From: Mytilus trossulus
Taxonomy: Eukaryota; Mollusca; Bivalvia; Mytilida; Mytilidae
DNA length: 64,000 bases
Direction: 5' to 3'
Assembly: GCF_036588685.1 (NCBI RefSeq)
Contig: NC_086380.1
Coordinates: 67,778,180 to 67,842,179 of the forward strand
Position 1 is the stretch's first letter. Every line of letters starts with the position of its first letter. Below are positions 1 to 11,453 of the stretch, piece after piece. The position numbers and the translations under genes were made by a program. The notes beneath the pieces were generated by a model that ran no database searches, was not told the origin of the DNA, and saw only the letters and a list, made by a program, of their open reading frames with translations.

Positions 1-164
1 ATATATGAATATAAGGGATGTCAACTCGATGAAGGTATTATAATAGAGTACTCGCCTGGGGAAAACATTTACAAAATGGAAGCACAAAATTATTACTATC
101 TTACGTATCTGCGCTGGCAAAAAGTGTAAGCCTAGGTAAGGTGCTCTTGTTGATGTTTATAAAA

Positions 165-257
165 ATTGAGAATGAAAATGGGGAATAGGCCAAAGAGTCA
201 ACAACCCGACCAAAGAGTAGAAAAAAAACCAGCCGACGGTCACCAATGAATCTTAAA
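165..257 (-). repeat. Fragment of the Penelope-like element 3' tail
   Basis: This stretch matches, in reverse orientation, the last ~90 bases of the dispersed 3' tail that ends the element at 28.9-30.97 kb (the part rich in 'caacaacccgacc'). It is a diverged, 5'-truncated fragment. The rest of 1-472 shows no gene. Confidence 0.6.
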
Positions 258-488
258 CACAACCATTAAATCACATCTGTTCGAATTAATTTTGATGGCA
301 ATGAAGCGTAATCATTAGACGCGTATAAACGTATTTTAAACACTTTTAGTATTTAGCTGTAATATGCATCCGAATGACTTTAGATCTACTCCAAATCATC
401 TTTTTTGTCGTCCAGCAACAGTAACTTTTCAATTGTTACGTCATATGTTTTGAACTATGATGTCAAAGTTAAATTAACTCTGACCTCA

Positions 489-1167
489 GGATATCTCAAG
501 GACAAACAGAAGGAAACACGTACGCCGATGCTTCATATCCAGAGCGGACTACATCGTCCTCGTATGAATTTGATTTATACCCAGATATGACTACAACATC
601 AAACTCTGACCACAGGATATCTCTAGGACAAACAGAAGGAAACACGTACGCCGATTCTTTATTTTCATAGCGGACTACATCATCCTCGTATGAATTTGAT
701 TTATACCCAGATATGACTAACACATCACATTCTGACTACAGGATATCTCTAGGACAAACAGAAGGAAACACGTACGCCGATGCTTTATATCCAGAGCGGA
801 CTACATCGTCCTCGTATGAATTTGATTTATACCCAGATATGACTACTACATCAAACTCCGACCACAGGATATCTCTAGGACAAACAGAAGGAAACACGTA
901 CGACGAAGGTTTATATCCAGATCGGACTACATTATATTCGTATGAATTTGATTTATACCCAGATATGACTAACACATCAAACTCTGACCACAGGATATCT
1001 TTAGAACAAACAGAAGGAAACACGAACGACGAAGGTTTATATCCGAAGAGGACTTCAACATCCTCGTATGAATTTGATTTATACCCAGATATGACTACAA
1101 CATCAAACTCTGACCACAGGATATCTTTAGGACAAACAACAGCAAACACGTATGAAAAAGGTTTTTT
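489..1167 (+). repeat. 126-bp tandem repeat (3 x 42 bp)
   Basis: The marker 'ggatatct' recurs at 489, 615, 741, 867, 993 and 1119, exactly 126 bases apart. Each unit encodes three different 14-residue subrepeats, so the array is a higher-order repeat of a 42-bp ancestor. Reading frames also stay open on the minus strand (736-1149), but only because of the period. Confidence 0.9.
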
Positions 1168-1482
1168 TATCCGGAGAGGACTTTAACATCAAACTTTAGC
1201 TACGCGGTATTTCCAAATGGTTCCATACTATACAGGCATGAGCAACGTTTATATCCAGGTAGTTCTCTACGCTTTAAATATGAACAAAGTGTATACCCTA
1301 GGAGGACAACAACATACAATTCTGCCAAAAGTGTTTACCAAGAAAAGATGTCAACGCTAAAGTATGCCAATGACCTAAACCACGAACGTGTAATCAAATC
1401 TAATGTTTACCATAGTGCATACCCAGAGGGGGCGACATTATCCAGTGATGAAAATTACATTAAGAAGAAAACAACATTTAAG

Positions 1483-1734
1483 TATGACCATGGTGCGTTT
1501 CCCGATGGTACTACCATAGATATGTATGACCATGGTGCGTTTCCCGATAGTACTACCATAGATATGTATGACCATGGTGCGTTTCCCGATAGTACTACCA
1601 TAGATATGTATGACCATGGTGCGTTTCCCGATAGTACTACCATAGATATGTATGACCATGGTGCGTTTCCCGATGGTACTACCATAGATATGTATGACCA
1701 TGGTGCGTTTCCCGATGGTACTACCATAGATATG
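1483..1734 (+). repeat. 42-bp tandem repeat, six copies
   Basis: Six units start at 1483, 1525, 1567, 1609, 1651 and 1693. They differ mainly by one base (Gly or Ser codon), which points to recent homogenisation compared with the older units upstream. Confidence 0.92.
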
Positions 1735-1737
1735 TAG

Positions 1738-4659
1738 ACTTTGGAGGCACTGAAGATAAACATCACCAGGGTCGAAGTAAGTCAAGGGGTACAATCAAAA
1801 TCACGTGATGGATATACACACACCGGAAGTTACAGTCGAACTCGCCGCTTGAAAGGTTAGTAGTTGCATTTTCTTGTTTATATCAATTAAATTTTGATTA
1901 ATTAGTTAGCACACCGAAAGTCGGATATTTTGTAGTTTTATCTGAGTCGGTACTAATTGTCACCTCTTTCACTTTTATGCTTATGTTCTTCAAACCATCA
2001 TACATGGAAATTTATGACAATATGTATTATGCACTGAGACAGTATACGGACCTCATTCTCATTTTCGGATGCTCTTTGAACTTCATAGTATACATTGTAA
2101 TGAGCAAGCAGCTTCGCAATAAATTAGTTTTAGGTGTTGTACGGATTGTAAGATGATGTAAATTTTTGCGAGAGAGAGAGAGAGAGAGTTGTCCGTCGTA
2201 TATTTAAGTTGATTGTTAAAAAAATTGGCTTCTTCATGACTTTGCCATCATTTGTAAATGCAGACGGAATTATTTTTTTCTGTGAATTCCTCACTAAAAG
2301 GCTTTTGTTTTAAACTGTTTTATCACTATACAGAAAATGCGTGTAATTGAGCATGTGCGAAAGGATTTTTTATCTAACGTTTTATTATATATTCGTTACC
2401 TATACATGTCTTGTATTTGATCTTTCTATTGTCTTTGTTGCTGTATTAAGCTATATTAAAATTTTGATTTATAAAAAAAAACCAATCCTGTTGTTCTATG
2501 TAAGGTATAAAAGATTGGGTAAAATCCGTATTTTTCTGATAGTTTAATATATTTTTATTGACTTCGGTCAGATTAATGGATGACCCTCATTAAATTTCAT
2601 ATTCATATGTCAAGTTATGGTCAATACTGGAAGTATATTTATGCATTATCCATTTGTGTCAGCCAGTCTATACATTACACTACACTTCATAGGGCTGTAT
2701 GTAAGAGATCAATCGATTGAGAGAAAACAAATCCGGGTTACACACCAAACCCAAGGAAAACACATCAATTATAAAAGGGTTACAAAACAACAACTGGACA
2801 ACAGGCGTACAACGAATTCAAACGCAAATACACATTTAAACGAATAAAAATAATCAAATCTCAAGCGGAATTCTAAGGTTCGGGTAAAGCAATGAAAACA
2901 ACGAAATATATTTATTTTCTAGTTAATGAGTTGTGTATTTTTTTGCATTGTCGCCATCCGAGTAGGAAATACCTCATTTTAGTGTGAAAATTAAAAGGTC
3001 AAATTGATTCATATGTTACAAAATATAACATCACATGATTTCTCTGCACTCAAAGCACGCTTCCATATTACCTCTCACTAGGTATACTCGACTTTTGAAG
3101 ATACAAGGTTTATCAACATTTAAAGAAAAAGGAGAATATAAAAAAAAAAGGTGATGAGGTATGATTGTCTATGAGACAACTATCCACAATGTTCTAATTA
3201 AGTGGACGTAAGCAAATGATTTCTATTGACTTATGAAGAAACTTCGAAGAGTCGGTTTCATTACGCTCTTAGCTTTTATCAAATTAGCTTTTCCACATAA
3301 TTTCTGAATTATATACTTAATATATTAGATGTGGACTAAAATTAAGTATAAACACGAACATCCGATTACTTAATTTCAAAATAAATATCAAAATTAAATT
3401 CAAGAGAGTTTTCGATACAAACGAGGTATCAAGGATATTTTCAAACAAGTAAAATCACAAAAATAATTACTCTGAGGAAAATTCGAAACGGAAAGTTCGT
3501 AAACAAATGGCAAAACCAAAAGCTCAAACACATCAAACATATGTTCAACAACTGCCAAACTTATATGTCAAAGACAAAATTACAAGCTGATATATGCTGA
3601 TTTGTCCCCCCCCCTTCCCCAAAATGTCTAAGAGCAAAACATTTAATATAGAAAAGATAAGTCTAAAAACCACAAACCCCACAACAAACCGTTGTTATTT
3701 CATCAGCTATGGATGGAAAAGCAGATCCGGCTTCACATGTGACTTCCATCGTGTTATAAACAAAAGTACAACACTTCTACTTTTAAGGTGTATGTATGAT
3801 AAATACCTGACGAAAGCTTCTCTTATATTTGGAACTTGTAGTTTAACAGTGGAAAGACTGTTATCTAGAATTGATGCCATATCTTTGTTTCACGCATTCA
3901 AAGTAATGAGTAAAGGTTATATGCTAAATGAAAATAACCATAAGTATAATTTGTACATACAATTTGAAGAGTTATTTTGCATGTTATGGGAAGTAATGTT
4001 TCTATTCACATGTAAATTCAAAATACATAAAAGAAATAATAAGCCACACCTAGTTGTCTAGATGGTCAACAAATATAGAAGTAATTAAACATAGGACTCA
4101 ATAAAACATATGCATCCTACCCTGCAAGTCACTGTTAGAGAAATCTCTGCAATTTTGTTTTGGTTTTTGATTTGCAAATTTTAAAATCTTCATCCTTGTC
4201 TTTATGTGCTTACAGATTTTTCTACATCATTTATTGATCTTCCACATTCAAATGTTTGATGAATTGAAACAATAACATAGTACATGGCCACGGTGTGCAC
4301 ATATTTAACGCATTCAAAGTCGATTGTATAACTTTTATTTTAATTCTTTCAGATGTTTTATTAGAACTTACTTATCTATAAAAATCTAATCGTCATTTTT
4401 TATATAATATAGATATGAAAGAAAAAAAATTTGTATCATAATTTTCTGTCGATAAGCACATCTACATATTGTGTTCTTGTTATCTACAGATTTTCATGAA
4501 ATTCTGTTGATTGCATGGTTTCAGAGGAGTTGTGATGACAATCAGGACTGATGCACATTAAAGTCAAAAACGTTATATTCTACAGAACTTTAATCCGTGG
4601 GTTATAATTAATGTACATGAAATAAAAATCTCAGACATAAGAGATTGTATCTAACTTAC
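1738..4659. other. No gene recognised
   Basis: AT-rich DNA with a (GA)n microsatellite at 2170-2188 and a short piece of the dispersed 'gatgaggtatgattgtc' repeat near 3153-3195. A 155-codon open frame at 3594-4061 has no recognisable domain and begins in a C-run; I see no reason to call it a gene. Confidence 0.6.
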
Positions 4660-4752
4660 ACACAATTTTCCATTAGGATCTCCCATGATGCAAGCTGTCA
4701 CATGCCAGTTCTTGCAACGCTGACCAAAACAATCACTCTGTTTTTCTCGATA
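4660..4752 (-). CDS. Candidate Cys-rich internal exon
   Basis: On the minus strand a pyrimidine-rich acceptor ending 'gttacag' (AG at 4754-4753) precedes a 93-base segment that ends at a strong donor GTAAGT (starting at 4659). Exactly one of three frames is open, giving 31 residues including DCFGQRCKNWHVTAC and ending GKLC. The four Cys are spaced C-x4-C-x7-C-x9-C, suggesting a small disulfide-bonded extracellular module. Both exon ends would be phase 0. I do not recognise the family and found no partner exon; nothing convincing is visible upstream to about 19 kb on this strand. Confidence rests on the splice signals plus the single open frame. Confidence 0.45.
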
Positions 4753-6383
4753 CTGTAACAAAAAAAAAAGATACATATGAATGTGATACCAAGGTAATTC
4801 TTACTCCACGGTATCTTCAAAAGTAAAAGTTCATAAAAAACTGTCAATACTTAGAAGCTCAACCATTTCAACAAGCAATGAGGCTGAACAGTTGAGGAAA
4901 AAAAACCACTATTATATCACTATTAGATAAATATACATGTATCATTCATGTATATATATATTAGAGTACATGTTTTGTTTAATTTTTCAGTTTCTGCTCA
5001 TTGTTTCAGAGTAGTTTTTTTTACACTATCTGCATGTACAGTATAAATACAAATGCTGTTGTGATATAAACAAATGGAACCATAATGCCATTAACGTGGT
5101 GAAAAAGATACTATTGCAGTACATGTATAAGCAACTTAGGCCGTGTTCACACCAAACGCCGTGTAGAGTAAACATATGTCATTTAAATGTCCATTACTGA
5201 ATTTGGAATTTTTTTTCTAGCGGTAAGGGAACAACTATTTGACTTCAAAAGGGGGTGGGGGATGGGAATGGAAATATTCCGATCCCCAATTTGATAAGAT
5301 AAAAAATTGTCATACAGATGATAATTTTTTTTTATTCTGAATCAAGAGTCTCCCCATACATTATAGTGTTAAATATTGAAAAAAAGTAGTTGATCACCAG
5401 CATCGAAAAAAAATGTACGCAGACTCAGATAAAAAAAATAACCCTCCCCCTTTTTTTAAGTTAAGTGGTTGCTACTTTATGAAAGCCATTTTTATAATTT
5501 GCAGTAGTTTGAATATACTAAAGATGTCTCAATAACGCATTATAAAACGTTAGATGCAACAGCGTGCTTACAGCCAAAAAAAAAAAAGAATTGAGATATT
5601 AGGAATCACTACATTTTTATCTTTTCTGTTCGTTTCAAATGGTATTTCTTCCCCCAAGGAGTATTTGGTAAAGGAAAAGAGTAACGTTTTTTTTAATTTA
5701 TTTTACGTGTTATTTAACGGATCTGAGATACTAGACAAAAATAGCATTTACCTCACCCTTTTTTTAGTCGTGCATTTATTTATAATTGAAACATTTTTTG
5801 AGTAAAGACCAGTGGCGAATATTTCTGTGTACGTCAAGTCGATTCGGGAAGACCTTTTCAAATGAATTAGGCAGCAACTATTTACATTTTTTGTGGAGGG
5901 AGAGGGGGCGTGAGCTATTGATTTTTTTTTCAGGACAAATTTTGGTGAAAAGTCGAAATCAATTTTAGCATTATATATAGTGGCAGCTGAGGGTGAAACA
6001 AACAATTTTTTTTCAGGGCCAAAAACTGAGAACATTTTTTGTTTCCAAAACAAAATCCATAGCTCACCACCCCACCCCCTTGCCTTTATGTTTTATACTC
6101 AACTATAATAGCCTCCCCCCTCGAAAATCAATTGGTTGCTGCCTTAAGGGTTCGGCAATGATGCTGCTTTGATTCTTAATTAGGGGTTAATAAAGTACGT
6201 TAATTTTTTTAACAAATAAAATCTGTAAAATAAAATTATGAAAAAAATATCAATTTTACCCAAAAATAGTTTCCTCCTTAAATATATACACGATAAAACT
6301 ACTGTCCTAAATGCCTAGTTTTGTGTACACTTAACCTACACAAGGCCTACATTGACTATCGACTGTGTGTAGGTAAAACATGT
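4753..6383. other. No gene; possible DNA-transposon interior
   Basis: AT-rich sequence with homopolymer runs. It holds the possible Harbinger-like left end at 5139. Open frames at 5554-5805 and 5748-6053 overlap on opposite strands and show no domain. Confidence 0.5.
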
Positions 6384-6483
6384 TATGTTCTAATTCGCCA
6401 GACTTAAAGGAACATAAATTATTTATATAATAAAACTCAACACATGTATCAGAAATGAGCTCTCCTTGTGAGGGTAGCATACT
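6384..6483 (-). repeat. Ngaro copy 1 repeat B2
   Basis: A 100-base direct repeat of 7019-7118 with only a few differences. It is the outer (3') end of the element. Confidence 0.88.
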
Positions 6484-6720
6484 AATTTTATTAACGAATG
6501 TATCAAATCAAACAGTTCGCTTCAAAAGCCATTCAAGCACACTACTGCTTATTCTCATTATTGAGACACTAAACAACAGTCATACTGGCTCAGTCACAGT
6601 CAGCCATCCATAATAAATGCAAAATATATACACCTATACACCAATCTACAAAACAAGAAATACAAGTTCAACATGAAAAACAATATATAGTCTTGTTGAT
6701 AGTGGTTTGGGGGGGGGGGG

Positions 6721-7016
6721 TAATACAGGCAATGCAGTAGTACGGCGTATGCTATCCAGCGTAAGGCAGAACTTCGAATGATGACATTATAAATTCCATT
6801 AATTTATATCAAACAACAAGCACGAGAAACACGGGCCAAAATCATACGATACCTAGAATACCTGTTTTTAAGTCGCAATGCGACAAAATATTGTCCAATG
6901 GAATATATTGTAAACATTACAGGTATTCTAAAAAACACGTGTTGATGTAAATAATAAACAAACACACGTGTTTTACCAAAACAAATACATGTGCTCCCGT
7001 ACTATTAATAAATATA
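6721..7016 (-). repeat. Ngaro copy 1 repeat A2
   Basis: A 296-base direct repeat of 11158-11453 (constant offset 4437) and nearly identical to it. It directly adjoins B1, as expected for split direct repeats. A G-run at 6709-6720 lies just outside. Confidence 0.9.
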
Positions 7017-7018
7017 TT

Positions 7019-7118
7019 TATGTTCTAATTCGCCAGACTTAAACGAACATAAATTATTTATACAATAAAACTCAACACATGTATCAGAAATGAGCTCTCC
7101 TTGTGAGGGTAGCATACT
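7019..7118 (-). repeat. Ngaro copy 1 repeat B1
   Basis: Direct repeat of B2 at 6384-6483, offset 635. It lies just downstream of the recombinase stop codon. Confidence 0.88.
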
Positions 7119-7150
7119 TTCGAAAGTGACAAAGAAAGAAAAAAGGGGGG

Positions 7151-8148
7151 TCATATGCCAAGGTTTTTAGAAACTGTTAATTTTTCTGATATGTTTTCCT
7201 GAACATACCCATCTTTTGCAGTTTCAGAAGCCCATCTTCCATGTTTCTTGAATAACCTGTCATTTATACCAGCAGATGCTGCAGCCGTCGCACCACCTGC
7301 TCTCAAACTGTGAAGACCAAAATTAGATTTTTCTAGACCTAATGATCCAAGAGCGTCTAACAACAACTCTCTCGCCCTTGTATAAGATAGAGGAGCATTT
7401 CCCCTTAAAGCATAAGTGTTGGTTTTCTTACGAAAAGATACTGCTCTAAAAATGAATTCATTAGAATCGATTGCTATGTTAGCTTGTAATAAATACGTGT
7501 GTAACATAGATACCGGACATGTTATAGAACTAGTCTTCGCAATCAGTACTCTACTACCTTCTCTGTGTTGATCAGTCTTACTCGATAAATAAAGACACAT
7601 AAGTAGAATAAAACTGTATATCTGATCTTTTCAAATTAACAAGTTCGGAAAATCTTAAAAATCCTGCATAACTTGTAAGACACATACAAGCGATTCTTCT
7701 ATGATTTAAAGTGCTGAATTTGTTACCGTATTTTTGTACAATCTGGTACAGAATTTTAGGTGTAATAGGCTCCTTCTTTTTTACAATGTAGTGCCCGATT
7801 GACCTATGAACTCCCTCTTTAATAGAGGTACATAAAAAAGAATTACAAGGATCGGCAAAACCGGCTAGTTTATGTGACCAACTAATTGCATAGAAAGCTC
7901 CTTCAACAATAGATGCAGATTTATGTTTTATACATAAATGAATCAGGTATAACGAAACATCGTAGTCTGATGCTGGTAAAGAGTTAATATTAAACGAATT
8001 ACACCATCTACAGAAATTATTAAAGGCGTACCTGTACTTCTTTCGCGTATTTTCAGCTCTGGATTGTAGACAAAACTCAGGAAGACACTTTGCTAAATTT
8101 TGTAAGTGCTGGTGTTGTGTAAGAGTGTCCGATGACCACCTACCAACG
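7151..8148 (-). pseudogene. Ngaro copy 1 tyrosine recombinase, frameshifted
   Basis: Two overlapping minus-strand frames together give a full phage-integrase-type recombinase of about 330 residues. The N-terminal SAM-like part (8148-7600) carries RKKYRYAFNNFCRWC and the box I Arg in GFLRFSEL. The C-terminal part (7600-7151) has LHSLRAGGAT (H-x-x-R), the second His in KHGRWAS and the nucleophile Tyr in DGYVQ. The frame change near 7600 disrupts the protein. A splice-acceptor-like 'atattttcag' ends at 8149, right before the conserved region. The same signal precedes the recombinase of copy 2, so the message may be spliced from the Pol end. Confidence 0.85.
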
Positions 8149-8346
8149 CTGAAAATATCTGAAAAATGTAAAAATTCAAACAAATAGTAAATAAAAAAAT
8201 ATATACATGGCAAATGCATTTCATAAATAATCATTTCTGACCTTGCTCTGTACTATAGCCTTGTCAGATTTCTAAAGAAGACCTCGCTATCTTTCTATAG
8301 CCTTGTCAACGTGTTTCATGTGTATATCACAGAAAAACAAAAACAG

Positions 8347-10278
8347 TTATTTACATATTGTCCTTAGCCTAACTGCTAAAACATCAGAATTAAATTTCTT
8401 TGAGCCAAAAATGGAATTCTTGTTGTTCCCTTGAAGAAATATGCATTGCTCACTTGAAAATTCAATGACCTCCAATACATAATGACGAAATTCCATGTTT
8501 TTTCTAAATAATAAAGTCCAAAACGATGAGGACGGCCATTTTGGTACTATCAGGGTACCTTCTGCTTTACAGAGTATTAAATGGTTTATACTTTTAGAAA
8601 CTAAATCAATTGGAGGTACTATCCAATTATTTTCATTTTTCCAATTTTGTGTAAAAGCATCAATAGCTTCACTCCCGGGATTCCAAAATTTTGAATTAAA
8701 TCGCTTCAATTTTGTATTAGCAAAATTTGCAAATCTATCAACGGTATAAGGACCCCATAGATTATCCATGAATTCGAAAAACTCTGGCGATGTTTGCCAG
8801 TCATCTATATCGATCATTTTAGACAAAAAATCAGCTCTACTATTTTCTGATCTAGGTACCCATATTGGTTGTACAATGACTCGTTCATTCGAACAAAATT
8901 TAAAAATGTCATATGCGAAACACTGTAAGTGCATTTTTGTGCTACCTCTATTGATTATTTTTACACAGTTTTGATTATCTGTGTGCCATTTAACAGTACT
9001 ATTTTTTAAAACAGATTTAAATGAATACAAAGCTAATTGAATAGCCCTTAGTTCTCGCCAAGTTGAACTCATGGTTTTCTCATATTCGCTCCATGTGGAA
9101 TGAAAAACTTTTTCATTCACTTCTACAGTAAAAGCACCTGCGGCTACATTACTAGCATCTGAATACACCACTATGTTCGGTAAGGTGTCATTCACAAATT
9201 TCTTCTGATTAAGATTTGTCAAACTGTCTGACCAAAATCTCAACTCTGCTAATACACACTCAGTATAAGCAATATCTAAAATACTATCCCATGACTTTCT
9301 GTTCTCAATTGCAAAATATAAATGCCTCGTCATCAGGCTCGTGACATTTCCCATAACTGGGGACATAGACATAATTCTGCCTGTGAACTGTGCTAACTGA
9401 CGAGCACTAATAATGGGAAAATTTTTCAAAATATCGTCAAGCGATTCTTTTGCATCATTTAATCTACGTTCGGACACTGCTAAACTAAAGTTTACCGAAT
9501 CCCAAATTAATCCGAGCCATTCCAAGCGTTGAACTGTATCAAAGATAGATTTTTGTTCATTTATCAAAAACCCAGCTAATTCTAATGAGGACTTTATGAA
9601 TTCAGATATATTTTGACATTCTGAATAACCTTCTGACATAACTAAACCATCATCTAGATAAAGCACTATATCTACACCATTTTCACGCCAGTATTTAACC
9701 ATAGGTCGTAAACATTTTGTAAAAATGTAAGGCGCTGAACTTAAACCAAAAGCTTAAACTGAAAAACAATAAAACTTTCCGTTCCAAGAGAAACCTAAAT
9801 ATGTTTGTTGCTCTTTGCAGATATCCAAATGAAAATATCCAGATCTTAAATCAAATTTTATCAGGTATATATCTTTCTTAAAAAATTGCTGAGCGACTTT
9901 CCAATCTTCGAATTTTATTTTATTTTTCAAGACGTATACATTTAATTCAGATAGATCCAATATCAATCTCTTTTTCCCTGATTTTTGAATGGCAACACTC
10001 AATGGATTTACTACAAAAGGCTGGAATGGTACTTCGTGTACGCATCCGTTATTCGAAAGTTCGAGAACAGCTTCGTTTACAAAATCAGTATTATCAACTG
10101 CAGATTTATTATTGCGGAATTTCATAGGGGGTGTTAAACTCACAAAAGGAATCATATACCCTGATTTTATAGTATCAATAATAAATTTGCTTGCTCCAAT
10201 GTGCTCCCAAAATGCTACATTTTTTTGATAAACTACTTTTGACGCCTTTGGCCAATTTTGAAAAATCAACTTTATCAA
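8347..10278 (-). pseudogene. Ngaro copy 1 Pol: reverse transcriptase and RNase H
   Basis: One minus-strand frame interrupted only by a TAA at 9756-9754, inside the conserved FSV-PFGLS segment where copy 2 has Leu. RT motifs: LILDLSELN, KFDLRSGYFH and the catalytic YLDD near 9666-9655. RNase H follows with VYSDAS, TWREL, TDNQN and RADFLSK supplying the acidic residues. The C-terminal part with VDRFAN and a proline-rich WIVPP is shared by Ngaro and DIRS Pol proteins. The first ~40 residues of Pol (including EHVKYFDKVDF) lie in a neighbouring frame upstream of about 10250, so a second frameshift is present. Stop at 8347. Confidence 0.88.
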
Positions 10279-10361
10279 AATACTTAACGTGTTCGAAAAG
10301 TATATTCATGTGCCCATGTAACAAATATTCATCTACTAAATTAAGATACTTATCTTTTATC

Positions 10362-11152
10362 TTATGTGGCTGGGTTGTTTCTTGTAAATTGCTTGTTGCT
10401 TCTATTGGGACAGTTTGTCCTCCAGTGACCAAACTGGTGGCATTCATAGCACATGTCATAGGAAGTCGCCTCACGGCGACTGTTCCTCCGAAAGGGCTGG
10501 TTGTACTGTTGATGAGACATATCTGTAGAATTAGTAGGAGGTCTGGAAACAGTAGCTGAAGGCTTAGTGTAGGTTTTGTACGGCTCTTCTTCTCGTCAAA
10601 GGTTTTGAGTGCTCTGCTTTCAGCTTGACGTAGTCTTTTCTCATCATCGGAATCTGATGCTATTTCGTCACTCTCGTACTCACGAACTGTGGTCCAACCA
10701 GCGGGAGATTTATCGGCTATTCTGATTAGTTTATTACGTTTGTTTAACTTTAAGATAAGTCCAGAAATTAAATTGATAGAAACGAAATCTTCCTGCGAAA
10801 GACGTTTTTGCAGCTTGTGTAGGTCAGAAAGGACTTCAGAATTGAAATTAAACTGGATATGGTTACCTTCGCTCTTTAGTTTCACCATAGCTTCCTTCTT
10901 CAACTTGGTGGCTAGGGAGTCGTTGCCCGTCACTAACTCGTTCTTCAGTGCTGAAATCTTGGAATCAAAGTACGACGTAAACAGTTGAAATGTGCCGTCA
11001 CTTATCTGTGGCTGTGGTGCTCTTTGTTGGTTTGCTGTCGACGGTACTAGTACTGGAAAACTAGAAGGTGCAGATTCTCTGTTAAGAACGGAAGGAGTTG
11101 AGGACTCGTGTAGTAACAATTCGTCTTCGTCTTCGGAACGGTGGTCTGTCAT
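10362..11152 (-). pseudogene. Ngaro copy 1 Gag-like protein, frameshifted
   Basis: Starts MTDHRSEDEDELLLHE next to repeat A1. The N-terminal ~190 residues share with copy 2 the features FQLFTSYFD, IQFNFNSEVL and NKRNKLIRIADK. Near 10580 the frame shifts by -1. In the new frame the Gag ends with a zinc knuckle CYECHQFGHWRTNC (CX2CX4HX4C) around 10451-10410 and stops at 10364-10362. Gag presumably packages the RNA. Confidence 0.75.
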
Positions 11153-11157
11153 AGTGT

Positions 11158-11453
11158 TAATACAGGCAATGCAGTAGTACGGCGTATGCTATCCAGCGTA
11201 AGGCAGAACTTCGAATGATGACATTATAAATTCCATTAATTTATATCAAACAACAAGCACGAGAAACACGGGCCAAAATCATACGATACCTAGAATACCT
11301 GTTTTTAAGTCGCAATGCGACAAAATATTGTCCAATGGAATATATTGTAAACATTACAGGAATTCTAAAAAACACGTGTTGATGTAAATAATAAACAAAC
11401 ACACGTGTTTTACCAAAACAAATACATGTGCTCCCGTACTATTAATAAATATA
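11158..11453 (-). repeat. Ngaro copy 1 repeat A1
   Basis: The 5' end of the element, 296 bases and nearly identical to A2. The Gag start codon (11152) lies 6 bases inside it, the same arrangement as in copy 2, where the ATG overlaps the end of A1. Confidence 0.9.

Larger units (their letters stand above)
473..1737 (+). pseudogene. 14-residue tandem-repeat protein, coding exon or pseudogene
   Basis: The plus strand encodes successive 14-residue units of the type [ALV]YPxxTTxxSxEF. Units from about 480 to 1160 group into 42-residue superrepeats. From 1168 to about 1480 they are diverged but keep the 14-residue register, apart from one 11-residue unit, and 1483-1734 carries six near-identical units (core GAFPDSTTIDMYDH). 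The frame is broken twice: an in-frame TAG at 668-670, where other copies have Glu, and a one-base deletion equivalent in the T-run at 1162-1168. The stop is at 1735-1737, and the same frame is open again to about 1858. No signal peptide or start codon is visible in this frame; stops at 458 and 470 bound it upstream, so it may be an internal exon. Composition is rich in Thr, Ser, Tyr, Asp and Pro, with no Cys in the repeats. I do not recognise the family. An extracellular or matrix protein is possible but unproven. Confidence 0.55.
6384..11453 (-). mobile_element. Ngaro-type YR retrotransposon, copy 1 (decayed)
   Basis: Read on the minus strand the order is A1 (11453-11158), Gag, RT/RNase H, tyrosine recombinase, B1 (7118-7019), A2 (7016-6721), a 237-base spacer, B2 (6483-6384). 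This split-direct-repeat layout (A1-ORFs-B1A2-B2) is the hallmark of Ngaro elements, which integrate with a tyrosine recombinase rather than a DDE integrase. Length is 5.07 kb. All three reading frames carry disruptions: two frame changes in the gag/pol N-terminal part, one stop in RT, one frameshift in the recombinase. It is therefore a non-autonomous relic. Confidence 0.88.

Noticed and set aside
736-1149. 137-codon minus-strand frame (and 1438-1794, 1455-1766)
   Set aside because: Open only because the repeat unit is a multiple of three. The plus-strand frame keeps a meaningful 14-residue pattern across diverged units, and the minus frames do not.
3594-4061. 155-codon plus-strand open frame
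   Set aside because: No domain, AT-driven composition, starts in a C-run, no splice or promoter support.
5748-6053. 101-codon minus-strand frame
   Set aside because: Overlaps another open frame on the plus strand, consists of low-complexity A/T and G-run DNA.
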